64,000 nt of DNA from Craspedostauros australis (taxonomy: Eukaryota; Bacillariophyta; Bacillariophyceae; Mastogloiales; Achnanthaceae). The position numbers and the translations under genes are program-made. The DNA lies in NCBI GenBank assembly GCA_026770025.1, contig JAMXDE010000009.1, positions 1,649,001-1,713,000 of the forward strand, written 5' to 3'. Below the pieces are notes generated by a model. It made no database searches and was not told the origin of the DNA. It saw only the letters and a program-made list of their open reading frames with translations. This document shows positions 32,301 through 42,570 of this stretch, piece after piece. Positions within the stretch are counted from its first letter, which is position 1; each line of letters starts with the position of its first letter.

Positions 32301-35300
32301 GGATCCGGGCATCGGCATGTCATCGAGGCGTTGCATCGAATCGCGGAGTTGGTCTGCGGAGGTGGACACTGAGAAGAGGATGTTGACAGAAGACTTGCGC
32401 AACTTGACCAAGCGTCTCAGCCGCCTGGGAACCTCAAAGCTCGCGGTGCGTTGCAACGAATCGTGGAACAGCTTGACTCGATTGACCACCAGACGTCGTG
32501 GCAAGACCTTTCCACCGTCCTCGCCGTCATTGTATTGGATGATGGAGCTGGGCCCGTACAGCTGCGATCGCTGCAACGATTCGATGGCATGATCCGCCAG
32601 CGCCAGCAAGGCATAGTCTGTCGAGACGAGCTTCTGCGCCTTCCAGATTGTCTTGCTTTCTTGGGAACGGAAGGATGCGCCGCGTCTGGTGAGCAACAGC
32701 AAAGCAATATCGATTGCCTCCTTGCAAACCTTCGTGTCTCTGCTGACTAGTGTGGCTAAGTCGTTCGCAGGGCTGCCTTCGGCAGCTGCTCCGTTTCCAT
32801 TTGCAGACTCACCCGAATCAGCAGCCTCCGCCGTCGCATCCGAGCTAGTCTGGCCATCAGAAGCCGTCGTGTCCGTGGCATCCGTCGATGTCGCCGCTTC
32901 AGATGGTGGCGATGGCGATGCTGCAGCTTGAGCCTTTAATTGGAACGTTTCGGACGCAATCAACGATACCAGGGTGGTGATCAGAAATGCAATGCGCCCT
33001 CGTACATCTGCAATCTTCTTGGACTGATCCTCTGACACCAGCTGCGTGAGGAGTTTCGTCATTGCTCTTTCGTATGGGAAAAGAGCAACGTCATGCATCT
33101 CGGCGGGTGACTGCTCGGCGTGATCAGTGGACTTCGCCAGGCCACCGATGATGTCATCGCCGTTATCCGAATCCAGCATGATCCCAACTGCGCCTCGCAA
33201 CGTGTACCGAACCACGCGCAACGTACGGCGCAATTCGTTCATGTCGGCGGCAATTGAATCGTTCTGCCCATCGGCGTCAACATGTAGCTTGCCTTGCAAC
33301 GTTTTCAGTTTGCCATACACATTCTGATCGATGAGAGCCCAGGCAAAGTCAACGGATTCTGTCCTTGGGATGTACCATGTGATTGGTCGCCCATTCAGCT
33401 GTGCCGAACGGCCATATGTCAAAGTGTCCGACATAGTTTGCGCTTGCATCTGGTCGCCGCTGGCGTCGCCGTTGTTGCGGTTGCGGCGAGGATCGAATTC
33501 AAGTTGGGGCAAGATGTCGTACGAGATCGGTCTCGACTCGCAGAGGGCTGCCAACGTGTGCCGAAGGAGCTTGCATCCGGTCTTGTGCAGATGCTTGTCC
33601 TTGCTCTGCAGTCCAAAGTTGATGGCGTTGGAGATCTGCTGCCTGTACGTCAAGATGTCGTGACCGCAAAATCGCACGGCCCCGGCAAGACACCGTATCC
33701 TGTAGATGCAAGTTTTGGTGGGACAGTGCTTCAAGTCATCGACGAGGATGGGCAGCAGCGCCTTCAGGCCAGGGCTGTGCAGCGATGATGATCCTGCACC
33801 GTCCTTACGTGGACGTGCGGATGCCACTGCCTCGCATAGATACGCGGCATCCTTGGCAGCTGATGGCAAGGTTTCCTCCGAGAAGAATCGCACGACCGAA
33901 TTGACAGCCGACTTGTGGATGGTGTCGTCCATGGCAACGAAGGTCTGCATCAAGGATTCTCGCAGCACGCGTGAGAAGTTGCGTGCCTGCTGCACATCCA
34001 CATTGGCATGGCGCGCCGCGGTGCGTGACGATGTCTTGCCAGCCTTCTCGCGTTCACCGCTAGCACGAAGCAAGGCGAAGATGCGATCCAAAAACTCCAG
34101 CACCCAATCGCACATGGCGGAGGAAGCCTCGTCGGCCAGCAACCCCAGATCCAACCCATCCATAACGGCGCCCTGTCGCAGAAGTGAACTCTCTGGGAGC
34201 TGTTCAACCGCTGCCACGTACTCAGGAGAATTCGATGATTGGTACAGACGGTCCACCAAGTTCTCACCGATGCTGCGCGTTCCCTTGCCATGGCTGTTGC
34301 CATTGCTTTTCTGGTCATTCTTATCTACGTCTGCGTTGACTCCGTTGGCTTGTTCGCTGGGTTTGCCGATGGGGAACCAGGATGTGAGATTGCGGTACAA
34401 GATGAGTGTCCGGATGGTCTTGTTTTGGTCATTGCTGTCGATACCGGCCAACGACAACCGCAAGATATCAGGCAACTTGGCCATGAACATCGCCGGGTTG
34501 CTGCGCAGTGCTGGCTGCAAGAGACGGGTCAACGCGGATAGCGCCGCCGGTGCTTGATGTGCGAGGTTGACGGCGCTGATATCGAGCGCACGGATGGCGA
34601 AATCGATGAACGACGGTGTGACGCGTGCCGGGTCGATCTGCGCAAAGTACAGCATGGAGGCTTCGCCTGCGCGTCCAACGTGCGGGTTCTTGCTGTACAA
34701 CGATTGCTGGCAAAGCGGGAGGAGCTTGTCCAACAGCAGCACGACTTCGGTGGGTGGGATCGCGCAGCCCTTCAGGCTTGGCTCCACTTCGCACAGCGCC
34801 CGCAGCAGCTCCGGATTGGACGTTGCGAAGGCTTCCATGCTCGCGGCAGCTCCGACGCGAGAACAGATTTCGTAGCTGAAGTAGTGTAGGAAGGCACCCA
34901 GGGTGAACGTCCAGGTGCCAATGTTGCTGGGATTGAAGTACGGTGTGACGAATGACAAGAACCGGAGCACGTCACTCGTTCCCTCGGAAACTCCATTTTC
35001 GCCCATGCTGCCGGTGCCAAGACCGATCACAAGTAGCTTGGTGACCTTGGCGACGAAGTCGATGCCCTCCTCATACGACGAGCTGGAGCCGGTGAATGCT
35101 TTGAGACGTGACGGGCACGATCTGGACCGCGGTGCGGATGCTCTGGGGAAGCTCTTGTCCAGGGCCGCACCGCCGATGGGAAGAAGCAGCCAGTACTGCG
35201 CATGCGTCAACAGACGGCGGCGTATCGGTCCCCAATCGTACGTGTGCGGCAGGTACTTCCTCGCTCTGCAGAACAGAGCAAGCCAAAGGAAGTCAATCTC

Positions 35301-36545
35301 GGGACACCGATCGATGTTGCTCCAGCTCTCCAGCCAATCCGGCAGCACGTCTTGGTAGTACGTCGATGAACATCGCGATGGTTGGAAGAGGTAGAACATG
35401 ACCAACGATCGGTACGATGCGTTCGTGTGCGAATGGAACATGATGTCAGCTCGGACCATCTCCCAAAGCTGCACCGCGCTGTTGTCGAGAGCGACAGTGG
35501 TTGCCGCCGAGCCGGGTGGGCGAATGCCCTGGTCGAAAAAGTGCCTCGCGTCACGGATCATGTGCACGGTGCGTTTCAAAATCGTGCTCTGCCTGGCGTT
35601 GGATGATAGCGGCACGGTGCCGGACTTGCGTTCATTCAGGTACGGCGTCGTTCGCAGCAACATCCTCAGCAGCGGCCTCCAGTGCAAAATGAGCAGGAAT
35701 CTCTGCTCCTGATCTTGGCCCTCCCCGGAATCGTTGTTGTGCGTCTGTTTTGTGGCTGGATAAATGGCTGCATTCGAAACCGATCGTAGTGGTCCTTTGT
35801 TGGACAGGATGCTGACCAAGATAGATAGCAGAGTCTCTCTGGCAGGTGACGGCAATGCGAATGGACGTTTGAGGATTCCTTCGAGGTGGCTGGAGTCTTC
35901 GGACACATTTGACTGGGCCTGCTTCATCTCCTCCTCCATCGTCGTGGAAGCCGTGTGGATGTAACCAACGAGGTCGTAGTGTATCGTGACTTTGGATATC
36001 GGCAGTCGTGTTTCCTGTTGCTGCTCCTCTGATTTGGCCTCGTCATAATACTCGTACGTGATCGTCGCGGTGAGCAATCGCAACAAGCGCAGCACCATCA
36101 AGCTGAGATCCCACCGAGACAGGCCAGAATGCTTCAAATTCTCCAACGCGCTGAGCTGCGCATGCAGGCGGCTGCACTTTTGGGCAAACTCGGACAACGT
36201 CTTGGGCATGATCGGACCGCTGTCATCATCGCCATCCGCCTGGGTGCCTCCTGCGTCAGTTGTGTCCATTGCATCATCATCATCGTCGTCGTCGGATTCG
36301 TCATTCTCCTGTGCATCCGGGTTCAGGAACATGAGTTCGTTGAGTTCCAACGTCTTGACGAGTCCCAGGATGTACCTCGACTTCTTGTGCGCGTACTTGG
36401 TGATGAAGGGAGTTCCATCCTCGTCGAGGTGATGCGGAGGGAGGTTGAGATGGAAGGCATGTGGCTGCTTCCAGCTCTCGACGCTGTCCTTCGTCGACAA
36501 CCCTGATGCCATGATGGACGCCATGATCTCATCTTCGAAAGGCAT
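29376..36545 (-). CDS. PSME4: Proteasome activator PA200/Blm10
   Basis: This single uninterrupted 2389-residue frame has a HEAT-repeat-like alpha-helical composition throughout. Blm10/PA200 landmarks include the block PYFNPSNIGTWTFTLGAFLH followed by YFSYEICSRVG, and the C-terminal region with LAALPLSNVTRLVKKY and RRVFTQEQLEALEDV. The C terminus is HYYA, which is the hydrophobic-Tyr-X tail that inserts into the alpha-ring pockets of the 20S proteasome and opens its gate. Members cap the core particle and promote ubiquitin-independent degradation. An acidic insertion (about residues 76-113, Asp runs) lies near the N terminus. An Ala/Lys-rich insertion (about 2285-2330) falls in the C-terminal third. 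The length is within the family range (about 1800-2150 in animals and yeast) plus these insertions. The ATG at 36545 gives the longest frame; the upstream sequence has no coding character. Confidence 0.94.
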   Translation of the reverse strand: MPFEDEIMASIMASGLSTKDSVESWKQPHAFHLNLPPHHLDEDGTPFITKYAHKKSRYILGLVKTLELNELMFLNPDAQENDESDDDDDDDAMDTTDAGGTQADGDDDSGPIMPKTLSEFAQKCSRLHAQLSALENLKHSGLSRWDLSLMVLRLLRLLTATITYEYYDEAKSEEQQQETRLPISKVTIHYDLVGYIHTASTTMEEEMKQAQSNVSEDSSHLEGILKRPFALPSPARETLLSILVSILSNKGPLRSVSNAAIYPATKQTHNNDSGEGQDQEQRFLLILHWRPLLRMLLRTTPYLNERKSGTVPLSSNARQSTILKRTVHMIRDARHFFDQGIRPPGSAATTVALDNSAVQLWEMVRADIMFHSHTNASYRSLVMFYLFQPSRCSSTYYQDVLPDWLESWSNIDRCPEIDFLWLALFCRARKYLPHTYDWGPIRRRLLTHAQYWLLLPIGGAALDKSFPRASAPRSRSCPSRLKAFTGSSSSYEEGIDFVAKVTKLLVIGLGTGSMGENGVSEGTSDVLRFLSFVTPYFNPSNIGTWTFTLGAFLHYFSYEICSRVGAAASMEAFATSNPELLRALCEVEPSLKGCAIPPTEVVLLLDKLLPLCQQSLYSKNPHVGRAGEASMLYFAQIDPARVTPSFIDFAIRALDISAVNLAHQAPAALSALTRLLQPALRSNPAMFMAKLPDILRLSLAGIDSNDQNKTIRTLILYRNLTSWFPIGKPSEQANGVNADVDKNDQKSNGNSHGKGTRSIGENLVDRLYQSSNSPEYVAAVEQLPESSLLRQGAVMDGLDLGLLADEASSAMCDWVLEFLDRIFALLRASGEREKAGKTSSRTAARHANVDVQQARNFSRVLRESLMQTFVAMDDTIHKSAVNSVVRFFSEETLPSAAKDAAYLCEAVASARPRKDGAGSSSLHSPGLKALLPILVDDLKHCPTKTCIYRIRCLAGAVRFCGHDILTYRQQISNAINFGLQSKDKHLHKTGCKLLRHTLAALCESRPISYDILPQLEFDPRRNRNNGDASGDQMQAQTMSDTLTYGRSAQLNGRPITWYIPRTESVDFAWALIDQNVYGKLKTLQGKLHVDADGQNDSIAADMNELRRTLRVVRYTLRGAVGIMLDSDNGDDIIGGLAKSTDHAEQSPAEMHDVALFPYERAMTKLLTQLVSEDQSKKIADVRGRIAFLITTLVSLIASETFQLKAQAAASPSPPSEAATSTDATDTTASDGQTSSDATAEAADSGESANGNGAAAEGSPANDLATLVSRDTKVCKEAIDIALLLLTRRGASFRSQESKTIWKAQKLVSTDYALLALADHAIESLQRSQLYGPSSIIQYNDGEDGGKVLPRRLVVNRVKLFHDSLQRTASFEVPRRLRRLVKLRKSSVNILFSVSTSADQLRDSMQRLDDMPMPGSMDLYEGLIDGLFSLCCHPNTQVRASSIGVVEYAITRFGWLVRSRVPRLMSAIRLDDGDWHGKFGVPSCAKLVDQVDSKGKRKRLSEALKGVCAILATARPGKQMLCNEEIRCNFVKTICGTDSLVALMPPEEMQKMVHYFHNIFSPFRMKFYSLPRTTKSEHRNHADSLEYLLGTLSSDKKSDDDETNVKEVHWRKQLMASYFLTVLVDGDDIRSNENEFKQRLWSTCFRILENEYGQPLQRVALGLFGRLVMISFDIQILRDQMLTESFCKSLSNALVYDHREDTSIGGGHDAQWSAGIADFIRDSARNIAPKTLFPFQRTSQSSGTFKASHAQLVEQILKLLSPADALTASRHLLKHSRQLASAPPSEDQRNQQCTVAEIFAGVCKGMLQIKTDTDLDEFWSTDLLPFLDDVYQKMPTSLSGAFFDAIRFSLQFSSPDRFYPMTAWLFTKVDETLWQPSQNDVDETGAVVPMDEATATKSGASEQGTEGFTAQSKWLYLCGALLVELDEMEADTVMMKTPWYWLALSKPEDIQVEMDTKDILKRSWMLVRDKLLPKLTAALGHPYENCRDHISGCLFRICHCHRKMARENASRSPSRTNSGNLDEMAQGAANMTLQPAVASPSSSDPGIFIVDKLLALRSSEEKSYKIRFNSLNTVRRFFSYCIHLGEAKHEYSDYLISLLPLAFDALETSTENSNDAADGNADIAKRSMESDIVKGYRYTIAEIGVAPVISYGSPGDISRVLDTVAQIIQHKSWQVRHAAAHFLRCFQGGHKFLFSSEQAEQVTTLVASMLADERREVASAAMAAITGILAALPLSNVTRLVKKYATQANKSRMKKARGKKAQQVAAAAAAAQPTNGTDASDEAAAAAAAAAAEREKKRAKTQQTSVYFLCAAVLAQPYDTPKYVPAALAAISKHSFERNAPLSVRETVKKCCAEYKRTHMSDNWELHRRVFTQEQLEALEDVVSSPHYYA

Positions 36546-37606
36546 GGTTATGGAACTGGTGTGGTACTGACAGTGATGACAACAGCGGCAATGGCACGTG
36601 CCGACTCCTGCTCAGCTCTGACCTGTGACCGATTCCGACTGTCCTTGGCCTTCTGGTTTCCTGCTTGTCGCACGTTGAGATGTGTGGTGCTGGTGCTGGT
36701 GTGTATGGTAGCTCGTCCTCTCGTATGGTTGGTATTATATGCAGGAATTCGCCGGAGCACTCCAGCGAAATTGTCGGCTTCTGTTACCACCCTTTCTCCT
36801 TGTCTGTTGGCGCAATGCTGACACCTCCACTGGATCCAAGGAATTCTCACGCAACCTCGTTCGGCACGAGTATAGACAAGCGCGTGCTGGTATGCTCGAT
36901 CAGAATTGGAATGGGTTGAGCGTACGCTCTCAGCACTGCCGTCTGAGGCGATGGGAAAAGAAAAGAAAGGAATAGAATGGAGTCGAACTGAACTCAGGTG
37001 TTGCGGCCACTCTTGGAGTCGTACCTCTCACACCTCAGAGAGTCGAGAGTCGGTCGCCTGAGATGTCTGCCCCTCTCCTTTGCCTTGTTTGTGGCCTCTT
37101 TGCACGATCTTGCGGGTTTTTTGTGAGTTGAGTTTTTGCAGATTTTATTTTTGGATCACCCTTCTCCACCTCCTGGATTCGGGAAGATGACCGAAGAAGT
37201 CAGTATCCGGTGTCTGTGCTTTTGTTCGGCCATCGAGGTACTTTGGTAGTGTCGTAGCCTATCGTTTCGCCATGAACCTTGGGCGTGGTCCGAGTCATGG
37301 ATACGGCGATCCACTCACAAAATGATTCTTGTACGACGAAAACCAGAGTCTTCCCACACGTGCAACGACAGAGAGTTGGAGTGCTCGAGTGTCCATGGTG
37401 TTACACGACATGCGAGACCATCAGAACACGTACTGTGGATGGAGGTTGAAAGAGGAAGAGATGAGGGAAAGAACACACCACACTCCGGACGATCCTGTCA
37501 TTACTTGCTGACCGTGTTCGAAATCAGCGTGGAATTCATCCTTGCACTCTACGAAGGTTACCGACTTGAGTGGCACGGCGAAGAGTGCGCGGGTTCTTGA
37601 GAGTGC
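36546..37606. other. Intergenic, no gene seen
   Basis: This is the 5' flank of the PA200 gene and about 1 kb of sequence with only short overlapping frames. A short open frame at 37322-37600 shows no homology signature. Confidence 0.45.
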
Positions 37607-39148
37607 TTGCACATGAAGGAATCAGGAACAAAGATCGATAGAACTCTCACAATCAACGATCGTCCACATACTATTGGTACACTCGGACGCATCAGAGCAC
37701 GTCATAGGCATCATGCAGAGACAGCATGCAGAGACAACCTCCAGCATCTTTTCAGGCAAACACGAACGGCACAGCCCAACCTACCAACGTTCATCGATGT
37801 GTCACGCGTCGCGAACGACCCGCCCTTTCCACTGGATCTCGTTCCAGATGTATTAGCCCGCCTTTGGAATGAACATGAGCTGGAGTTGGCGGCGAAATCT
37901 CAACAGAAGCTCATCAAACGTGATATTGCGACGATGGTCAAGTTCACCGGATGTCATGTTTCCCGGTTTACTCTCGGGTGCAAAAGGTTGATGAAACTAT
38001 GATCGATGGGAGACTTTCATGTTATGATAGGTTCGACGAGGCGTTCGCCAGCCGATGCAAGATGTTGACCTTGCTTTTTCAGAAGATTGGCGAAAGCTTA
38101 TTCTCCAGCCTCTCAGCACCATCCTCTGTAGTCATGGATTTAACGTTTGACGGATCGCACGTGGATCTGCCTCGGCTCAAGAGCGTGCGCAAGCTGACGC
38201 TGGTGTGTCAGGGTGAGGGAATTGAACACCACATGGAAGTCTTCCTCCAAGCCATGGCAAGTAGGGCATGCGATTCCATCCTATATTTTCGTCTCTTCTT
38301 TCATCGTATGCAAACCTTTGTGTGCGGAACAGTCCATGAAGTGGTTGACCTTGCTGGTTGGTAGCAACCATTTTCGTGTCGTGGGGTATAGCCTCCATCG
38401 CGATGTGGAGCAAGCGCCCACGTTCTTGAACGGTAACGAAGAACACAATGTGATGAAGGAGAGGTTCTATCGAGCTATCCCAGACAACCCAAGCATGTGC
38501 ATAGTCCACATGCAAAGTTGGTTCTCCTTTGCAGAGACGCGCGCAGCGGCAGCAGTACTGAGATAAAGATACTGCCGGTACTTTGCCCATAGAGTGTCAA
38601 AGATCGCGGAGAAGAAGTCGTCATCCGACGAATGGGCCCAGTGCTTTTGCTACCTGCTCAGTCTGCTCGTTCATGCGCACCGCGTGGACTTGATGGTTGG
38701 CACGATGTTTGACACTCTGGTCCTGGACGATGCCTTCTTGCTGGAGGCTTCGGCAACAACATCGGCCGGAAACCGGTTGGATGTGCGACCATCGGCTTTG
38801 ACGTCCCTCGAGATGTCGGGACGGAGTCGGTCGCCAGCGTTTGTGCTTGTCAGGATGGCACATTCCAGAATCCCCATGGTTGTTTGCGGAGCCCGAAGGC
38901 GCGGCATCCCCAGCCAAGCGACAGAACAGATACAAATCGAAACTGAGCAGTGTGGTATGAAAAATTGGTATCGTCTATCGTATGGTATTGCGGTTGTTGC
39001 TTGCTGTCGCTCTGCTTTTCAATTTGCTGCTGCTGCTGATGCGGTTGTGTCTCTATCGTTGTTTCGTTGTTTGCTGTTTGTGTGTGGTGTGACAATGACG
39101 TCGTGTAATGGTCGCATAATAATCTCGTGTGTCTGCCTTGGAGAGTAA
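37607..39148 (+). pseudogene. Broken or unresolved protein gene
   Basis: Three plus-strand frames follow one another: 37607-38002, 37951-38364 and 38213-39148. The last is interrupted by one in-frame TAA at 38564-38566. Each has gene-like content. The first ends near PLDLVPDVLARLWNEHE. The second has VVMDLTFDGSHVDLPRLKSV and KLTLVCQG, which look like leucine-rich-repeat-type strands. The third has VVGYSLHRDVEQAPTFLNGN. This is consistent with one gene damaged by two frameshifts and a nonsense change, or with a spliced gene whose introns I could not place (possible donors GTGAGG at 38212 and GTAGGG at 38261 did not restore frame). No family is named. Confidence 0.35.
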
Positions 39149-39505
39149 GACTTGCCGTTGTTCTCGTGGATGTTCACTTACGCGAGCTCACGCCCCATGG
39201 AGATTGTCGCGATTCTTTCTCCGCACTTCGCTGCACTCTCTTCTTTGAGGAGACTGTCTGGGTCGCTCGTTGATCCTTTTGCAAGCCGGAGGCATGTTGA
39301 TTCGTCCGCTTGGATGCACTCGGTGACGTTGAGGCATCAGCGACAGTTGTTGGTTCCACCTTCTTGCTTTTTCCCAAGCCCGGAAGTGGCAAGCCGTGTG
39401 GGCATGAGTCCCATCCGAGGAGTTCTGCAGTTTTCGAATTGGTGCGATAAATCCGAAGCAGAGTTTGATTTGACCATGAAGGGCGAAATGAGCGTGAGAT
39501 TGTGG
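39149..39505. other. Flank, no gene seen
   Basis: This lies between the broken gene and the small secreted peptide gene. An open frame of 133 codons on the plus strand (39152-39553) has no recognisable feature. Confidence 0.4.
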
Positions 39506-39873
39506 TTAATCTTGCAACAAAGAGGCTATTGCGTGATTTGGAACCGCCATTGACATGGTCATTGTAATCGTCATGTGCATGTTATCGCAGCCGTTGCCAT
39601 TGGCAATGCAACCAAAGACGCACACACATCCATTCACGATCGCTTGTGCATTGGTGGTCTGCCAAATCTCCTCGTTCTTGCTCGTGCTCGGGTCATCAAT
39701 CGGCATACATCCGAAGTCTCGGCACAGATTCAAATGCCTTGATTCTCTTGAGCATTGCACTCACCCATTTGCTTGTTGCAGTAAGGATCCAAGCCTGTTG
39801 ACCTTCTGGCCGACACGGCGAGCATCTGGATGGCGAAGATAGCGATGAGGAGGATTGATTTCATCATGTTCAT
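39506..39873 (-). CDS. Small Cys-rich secreted peptide, putative 47-bp intron
   Basis: Exon 1 (39873-39765) begins with an ATG and encodes a clear signal peptide (KSILLIAIFAIQMLAVSA) followed by RRSTGLDPYCNKQM. A GTGAGT donor follows directly. Joining to 39717 after GCCGAG removes 47 bp and keeps the frame, giving 106 residues with a second Cys cluster (CVCVFGCIANGNGC) and a Met/Thr-rich tail ending at the TAA at 39506. Without splicing the peptide stops after 47 residues. The function is unknown; small secreted Cys-rich peptides can be surface, signalling or defence peptides. It is divergently oriented to the RUS1-like gene. The intron is unusually short and unproven. Confidence 0.45.
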
Positions 39874-40575
39874 TGTCGGGATGTGGAGGTGTGGTGTGGT
39901 GTGGTGTGGTGTGGTGTGGGTGCGCGTGACGTGAGGTTGTTTGGTTCGTCTCTTGTGTTGTGGTGCTTCTTTGTTTTGTGGCTTTGAGTTGTGGGAACTG
40001 TTTCGATTGTGAGCTTTTTGAGTGCTCGTTCCTTGTGTTCCTCGCGCAGACATCGTGACGTCAAGAAACGGCATCCAGTTTTGCTCGTGGCGTCATCTTG
40101 CGTACAAATGCCACACGTTTGGTCGCGTGTTGTGTGCAGTTGTATCTCAAAACGTGAAACAAGGTGTTGAAGATTCGTGTTCTGGAACAGAACTTCTCTG
40201 AAGCTGAGACATTCTGCTGACGTCGGCATCTCCAAACACACGTTACACAGGACTGGTGTCAATGGTTCATTCACGAATTCAGATGGTATCTTGCGTGTCC
40301 CAATCCACATCCACCAATCCGATCACGAGAGCGGACAGGCGCGAGGCGCGAACCAGAGAGGAATGGTGATGCGGATCCATCACTGTTGGCACTGTTGGCG
40401 CTGTTGCCGATCCACCACCAACGCTCTTGCTACACATCACATCACCACTCCCCTCATCCATAATCTCTTTCTTGGTCCACATACCCTCACGGACAGCCGT
40501 CTGACATCAACGTCTATCTGTCATAACAATAAGCGAAGCAACTCCAACCTGCATCTCACGACGCACAACACCAAC
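39874..40575. other. Divergent intergenic region with GGTGT repeats
   Basis: This is the shared 5' flank of the small-peptide gene and the RUS1-like gene. It holds about six tandem GTGTG/GTGGT pentamers (39891-39918). The RUS1 frame is open upstream to 40177, but the sequence there reads as leader rather than conserved protein. Confidence 0.5.
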
Positions 40576-42234
40576 ATGACGAAGATGAGGATCGCGATGA
40601 TGCATTCCGTCGTCCTCTCGCTGCTGCTCATCACGTCGACGCCCAATGGTGGCTCCAGTCTCGCGCTGCCGACGAACGATGCTCACGACCGTGCTCATCA
40701 TCAGGATGCTATCAAGCTCCAACGGATCATCTCCAAGCAGCGCAACAGTGGCAATTCCAAGATCGTGGACTTTGCGATCTCGCCAACATCCAACACAGCG
40801 GCAGCAGGGGCAGGGGCAGCGACAGCGGCAGCGGCAGCGGCAGCAAGCAGCAGCACACCCAATCAACAGCCTATTGTAGGCCTGCGACGCGCGGTTTCGG
40901 CGCTGCGCACAACCTTCTTGCCCATTGGATTCCCGCAATCCACGCCAGATGGATACTTACGCTACTCTGTTTGGAGCTGGTTGCAAGACTTGTCGACGCA
41001 GTTGCGAGGCGTCCTTGCCACACAGCGCGTGCTGGAAGGAGTCGGGGTCGGCAAGGAAGGTGCGACAGCGCTATCGGCATTGATGAACTACCTCGTGCGC
41101 GACGCGTCGGGCATGGCGGCAACGTTGCTGTTCACGTACGCAGCGTCGTCCAACTTCCGATCGGACATCAAGCGCTGGAGGTTGTTTGCGGACATCATGG
41201 TGGATCTTGGCATCACGCTGGAGGTGGCAGCCACTCTGTTCCCGCCGCAATTCTTTTTGCCCATGATCTCCGTCGGCAACATATGCAAGGCCATGTGCGG
41301 CGTGGCGGCAGGTGCCTGCGGTGGAGTCATCAATCTGTACTGGTCGAGAGGATCCGATCTGTCCGACATCAACGCAAAATTCGGCGCGCAGCACACAGTG
41401 ACGGGGGCGATGGGGCTGCTGTTTGCCGCATTCTTCGCCCAGTCGGTGTCCAACGTGCGACCGTGGCGGCTGTGGATGCTGTACTCATTCCTCACCATCT
41501 TTCACATCTTCGCCAACACACGGTGCATGCGATTGATCGCATTCGATGAACTCAATACGGGTCGGATGCAGCAGCTACTGGGTGACGCAGAGTGGTCCGA
41601 AAATACCAAAAGCACCACATCAACAGCAGCAGCAGCTGCAGCAACGGCGACAGGGATACTACCAGCCACGACGCAGACGGCAGCACCCGCATCGGTTGAG
41701 ATTCCATCGCCAATCGAGGTCGCTCAGAAAGAACCGCTGTTCTTCCAACCATGGAAGCGTCTCGTGCCGAGACTCTTCCGACCAAGCTCCAAACCAGAGA
41801 TCAGGTTCGGCGATTCGCTCAACAGTCTCATGCAGAGCACCGATTCCACTACGGAGGATATCCTGTGGACACTACGCAGCAATCTCACGCAATCCCAAAA
41901 CGAGACAAAATACATCCTGCGATGCGGTGAAAGAAGAAGTGGCACTGCTGCTAAGCATACCATCTGCGTTGCCTTCTTTGGCACTTCCACAAACCAAGAT
42001 CGCGCACGAGCATACCTGCACGTTCACCTGCTTGCAGAGCGCCTTGCGCAACAGCAGAAGGCCGGTATGCTGCAGGATCAAGACGGCAATGTCTTCCTGC
42101 AACGGCTGTGCGAAGAAACACAACAAGAAGTGAGTCGTCTGTGGCCCATCTTCAATGAGAAATGCTTGCAAAGTGGATGGGATCTCACCAAGACAGTTCT
42201 TGATGACATGGGGTACGAGATGGAGATGCAATAA
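40576..42234 (+). CDS. RUS1/DUF647 (root UVB sensitive) family protein
   Basis: The 552-residue protein has a signal-peptide-like start (MHSVVLSLLLITSTP), an Ala-rich low-complexity segment, then the DUF647 core (about residues 115-325). The core shows FLPIGFPQSTPDGYLRY, WSWLQDLSTQLRGVLATQ, GKEGATALSALMNYLVRDA, RLFADIMVDLGITLE and GACGGVINLYWS, closing with AFDELNTGRM. These match plant RUS and animal C16orf58 proteins. Plant RUS1/RUS2 act in UV-B signalling, vitamin B6 homeostasis and auxin transport. The biochemical activity of the family is unsettled. The C-terminal 200 residues are less conserved and contain another Ala/Thr-rich stretch. The start at 40576 is chosen for the signal peptide; the frame is open upstream to 40177. 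Confidence 0.88.
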   Translation: MTKMRIAMMHSVVLSLLLITSTPNGGSSLALPTNDAHDRAHHQDAIKLQRIISKQRNSGNSKIVDFAISPTSNTAAAGAGAATAAAAAAASSSTPNQQPIVGLRRAVSALRTTFLPIGFPQSTPDGYLRYSVWSWLQDLSTQLRGVLATQRVLEGVGVGKEGATALSALMNYLVRDASGMAATLLFTYAASSNFRSDIKRWRLFADIMVDLGITLEVAATLFPPQFFLPMISVGNICKAMCGVAAGACGGVINLYWSRGSDLSDINAKFGAQHTVTGAMGLLFAAFFAQSVSNVRPWRLWMLYSFLTIFHIFANTRCMRLIAFDELNTGRMQQLLGDAEWSENTKSTTSTAAAAAATATGILPATTQTAAPASVEIPSPIEVAQKEPLFFQPWKRLVPRLFRPSSKPEIRFGDSLNSLMQSTDSTTEDILWTLRSNLTQSQNETKYILRCGERRSGTAAKHTICVAFFGTSTNQDRARAYLHVHLLAERLAQQQKAGMLQDQDGNVFLQRLCEETQQEVSRLWPIFNEKCLQSGWDLTKTVLDDMGYEMEMQ

Positions 42235-42570
42235 TTTTCGAAACCGGAAAAAGACGGCGGCGACAACGACGACAACGAACAAATAGAGGAGATAATGCTC
42301 TCGAGAGTATGTAAACTGCCTCACTAACCTTATGTGGCTGTCAGAGGGCGAACAACTCTAGAGAGTACGGCCTACTCGATTCCGAAATGCACTCGTATTA
42401 TTGTAAGAGGTTGTATTCAAGCAGTGTCGCTTCGGATGATCTGTGGTGATGCACTTCTTCTCTCTCAAGAGTATGCTTTAGTCAATGCAGCACCTGCCTT
42501 GGTCAGCCAGATTTCATCTCCGCCAACGACCAACCCAGCCTATTCCATTCCATGACATGAATGTGTATGA
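42235..42570. other. 3' flanks of convergent genes
   Basis: This short region separates the RUS1-like gene from the glycosyltransferase-like gene. No gene is seen. Confidence 0.5.
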
